Positions 6,806 to 8,002 of a DNA stretch of 8,002 bases are shown piece by piece. A model generated the notes under the pieces. The model had not been told where the DNA came from, did no database searches, and worked only from the letters and a program-made list of their open reading frames with translations. Source of the stretch: Calditrichota bacterium (GTDB lineage Bacteria > Calditrichota > Calditrichia > RBG-13-44-9). The DNA is taken from assembly GCA_016934605.1 (NCBI GenBank), contig JAFGSO010000058.1, positions 1-8,002 of the forward strand, given 5' to 3'. The position numbers were made by a program, and so were the translations under genes. How positions within the stretch are numbered: the stretch's first letter is position 1; each line of letters opens with the position of its first letter.

Positions 6806-6830
6806 TTTAGTCCTTTTTAGTTATCTGTTA
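6803..6830 (-). repeat. Shared leader, copy 1 (before the cupin start)
   Basis: The 25 bases before the cupin ATG match those before the methyltransferase ATG (7787-7811) almost exactly. Both contain TAACAGA, then an AT-rich spacer, then GACTAAAATG. Only one substitution and three single-base gaps separate them. It includes the ribosome binding region and may carry a common translation or expression signal. Confidence 0.6.
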
Positions 6831-6876
6831 GTTTAATATAGTCTATTCAAATTTGCATTGTCGCATTAGCATGACC

Positions 6877-7004
6877 GCTAACGGCTGGTAATATGCGTAG
6901 GCCGGGATTTTGAAGCTCCGACTTATCAAACCGTTACTATTTTGAGTAAATGTACAAAACATAAATTACCCACATCGCCCGGCTTACGTATACCGCGTGT
7001 TACC
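6877..7004 (-). repeat. attC-like 128-bp imperfect palindrome between cupin and methyltransferase genes
   Basis: Arms 6877-6906 and 6978-7004 pair around a 71-base middle. The strongest pairing is the GCCGGG/CCCGGC stretch next to the middle, and TAC/GTA and GGTA/TACC blocks follow outward. One arm is three bases longer, leaving unpaired bases as in integron attC sites. On the minus strand the site starts just after the methyltransferase stop with GGTAAC and ends with GTTAGCGG, in the places expected for R'' and R'. The outermost bases pair poorly, as expected if R' belongs to the next cassette. GTTAGCG only partly fits the consensus GTTRRRY, so an unrelated palindrome remains possible. Confidence 0.5.
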
Positions 7005-7012
7005 TGCTGGCA

Positions 7013-7789
7013 TTATTCAATCCTTTTGCCGATATAAAATGCATAACCAAAATACGCTTTATATTTTAAGTATAATTCTTTTACATACTGTTCATGTTTT
7101 ATGAAATCTGCAGCAGCTTGATTTCCTGCATATTTTCTCAAAAAGTTTTCCTGAGCGGTAACCAGCGTAGGAAAATAATATTCTGTCCAACAATTTTCAG
7201 GCAGAATAAATGTGGCAATTGGTATGTATCCAGCTTTTTGCATTTGGGCAATCTTATTCGAAATCGTGTCTATTTCAGGATAGGCTTTATGCCAAAATTT
7301 CTGAACCTCCGTAGGTCGCTTCGTAGTAAACCAAGTATTTTCTGTAACAGCAAGATATCCGCCTTTTTTCAAACATTTTCGCCACTCGTTCAAACCTCGT
7401 TCAAATCCAATATTATAAATCGCACCTTCCGACCAAATCAAGTCAAGCTCCTCTTTTTAAAACGGAAGGTTATCCATTGAGCCCACAATACCTCTTACTT
7501 TATCTTGCAGATTAAGATGTTGAGAATTTTCATTTAATTTTTCGATATATTCCAGGGAAAGCTCAATGGCAGTAATCTTTCCCGGAGCGTTTTGCGCCAA
7601 TGTCATAGTTTGTCCACCGGTTCCACATCCAATATCGGCAATTTGGGAGTTTTCGGTTAGATTGTCAACAAAACTCAATGCCTGAAGTGTTACTTGGGGA
7701 CTTCCTGGACCTTGTCTTTCTAAGCTTGAAAAATATTCACGAATTAATCGAAAGTCAAAATCGTATATTATTTTAATGTCATTACTCAT
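7013..7789 (-). pseudogene. Class I SAM-dependent methyltransferase, interrupted by an in-frame TAA
   Basis: The frame from ATG at 7789 to the TAA at 7013-7015 spans 258 codons, a normal length for these methyltransferases, and is interrupted once by TAA at codon 111 (7457-7459). Codons 1-110 carry the SAM-binding motif I ADIGCGTGGQ (51-60), the acidic residue E76 at the end of the second strand, and GSMDNLPF (103-110). After the stop the same frame continues with KEELDLIWSEGAIYNIGF, then LKKGGYLAVTEN and a long C-terminal region. The stop most likely replaces Gln (CAA to TAA, one base change), since a Gln or similar residue would link NLPF to the next segment. A restart at TTG 7441 would lack the cofactor site, so the product is probably inactive. 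The methyl acceptor is unknown. The gene is followed by the attC-like palindrome and shares its leader with the cupin gene. A sequencing error is a possible alternative. Confidence 0.85.
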
Positions 7790-7811
7790 TTTAGTCTTTT
7801 ATTGTCTGTTA
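7787..7811 (-). repeat. Shared leader, copy 2 (before the methyltransferase start)
   Basis: Minus-strand sequence TAACAGACAATAAAAGAC followed by TAAAATG, nearly the same as the leader of the cupin gene at 6803-6830. Here the Shine-Dalgarno-like part is weaker (AAAGA instead of AAGGA). The match stops a few bases beyond TAACAGA. Confidence 0.6.
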
Positions 7812-7849
7812 AAATCTAACTAAAAATATTTGAAATTTTAAATTGCTGT

Positions 7850-8002
7850 GAATAAATGAGTTTTATTCAACCACTGAGAGTCTGTAATATTTTACCAACA
7901 GACTGGATTACCGATCTCTGGAAAGTCATAATTAAAGAAAGGAGATCTTTTTCGAACTTTCCACTATTCTTATTCACCGTTCTTTTCTCTTGACAGAAAA
8001 GA
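7850..8002. repeat. Run of four short hairpins upstream of the methyltransferase gene
   Basis: Four inverted repeats follow one another: GAATAAA/TTTATTC (7850-7856, 7862-7868), AGTCTGT/ACAGACT (7879-7885, 7898-7904), GGAAAGT/ACTTTCC (7920-7926, 7956-7962) and TCTTTTCT/AGAAAAGA (7981-7988, 7995-8002), all with perfect arms of seven or eight bases. No coding frame is evident here. The last one touches the window edge, so the structure may continue. It may be part of another palindromic element or cassette boundary, or a mix of chance AT-rich repeats. Confidence 0.45.

Noticed and set aside
7013..7441. Separate 142-residue gene starting at TTG 7441
   Set aside because: It is the same frame as the upstream 110 codons and completes the methyltransferase fold; it has no ribosome binding site of its own and no cofactor motif.
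7094..7480. Plus-strand frame of 128 codons
   Set aside because: It lies opposite the C-terminal half of the methyltransferase, where the minus strand gives family-like sequence.
1..8002. CRISPR array, tRNA or rRNA
   Set aside because: I saw no regularly spaced direct repeats of suitable length and no cloverleaf or rRNA-like segments on either strand.

Overview
The window looks like bacterial chromosome, most likely from the Fibrobacteres-Chlorobi-Bacteroidetes (FCB) group or a related uncultured phylum. This is inferred from the style of the acyl-CoA carboxylase and acyl-CoA dehydrogenase proteins, the moderate G+C of those genes against very AT-rich spacers, and the kind of dispersed palindromes and small accessory genes seen on the right. 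Several left-hand genes have clear Shine-Dalgarno sites, which is less typical of classical Bacteroidetes, so the phylum call is tentative.

Left part (1-3645, all minus strand): an ABC-2-like membrane protein, then an acyl-CoA dehydrogenase, then the beta subunit of a biotin-dependent acyl-CoA carboxylase that runs off the left edge about a dozen residues short of its expected end. The last two form a short-spaced pair fitting branched-chain amino acid or odd-chain acyl-CoA catabolism. The dehydrogenase has its catalytic Glu in the short/medium-chain position, so it is probably not a dedicated isovaleryl-CoA dehydrogenase.

Middle part (3646-5624): two spacers of more than 500 bases flank a G+C-richer gene for an unknown four-helix membrane protein. 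The first spacer holds a long hairpin of the 'ctctgtggc/gccacagag' type. After the second, very AT-rich spacer comes a small exported protein with a strong ribosome binding site.

Right part (5625-8002): accessory DNA. From left to right it holds a palindromic repeat, a decayed GIY-YIG nuclease gene abutting it, an exported cupin gene, a 128-bp imperfect palindrome, a SAM-dependent methyltransferase gene broken by one in-frame stop codon, and a run of small hairpins. The cupin unit begins with GTTAGCGG and ends with CCGCTAAC, the arrangement expected of an integron gene cassette. The 128-bp palindrome behind the methyltransferase is built like an attC site, with unequal arms and a mismatch zone near the recombination core. 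The cupin and methyltransferase also share an almost identical leader just upstream of ATG. No integrase is visible, so the best reading is a remnant cassette array of the CALIN type (attC sites lacking an integrase), partly decayed and joined to a GIY-YIG/palindrome insertion. This is the most interesting part of the window, but it is an inference and the core sites match the attC consensus only partly.
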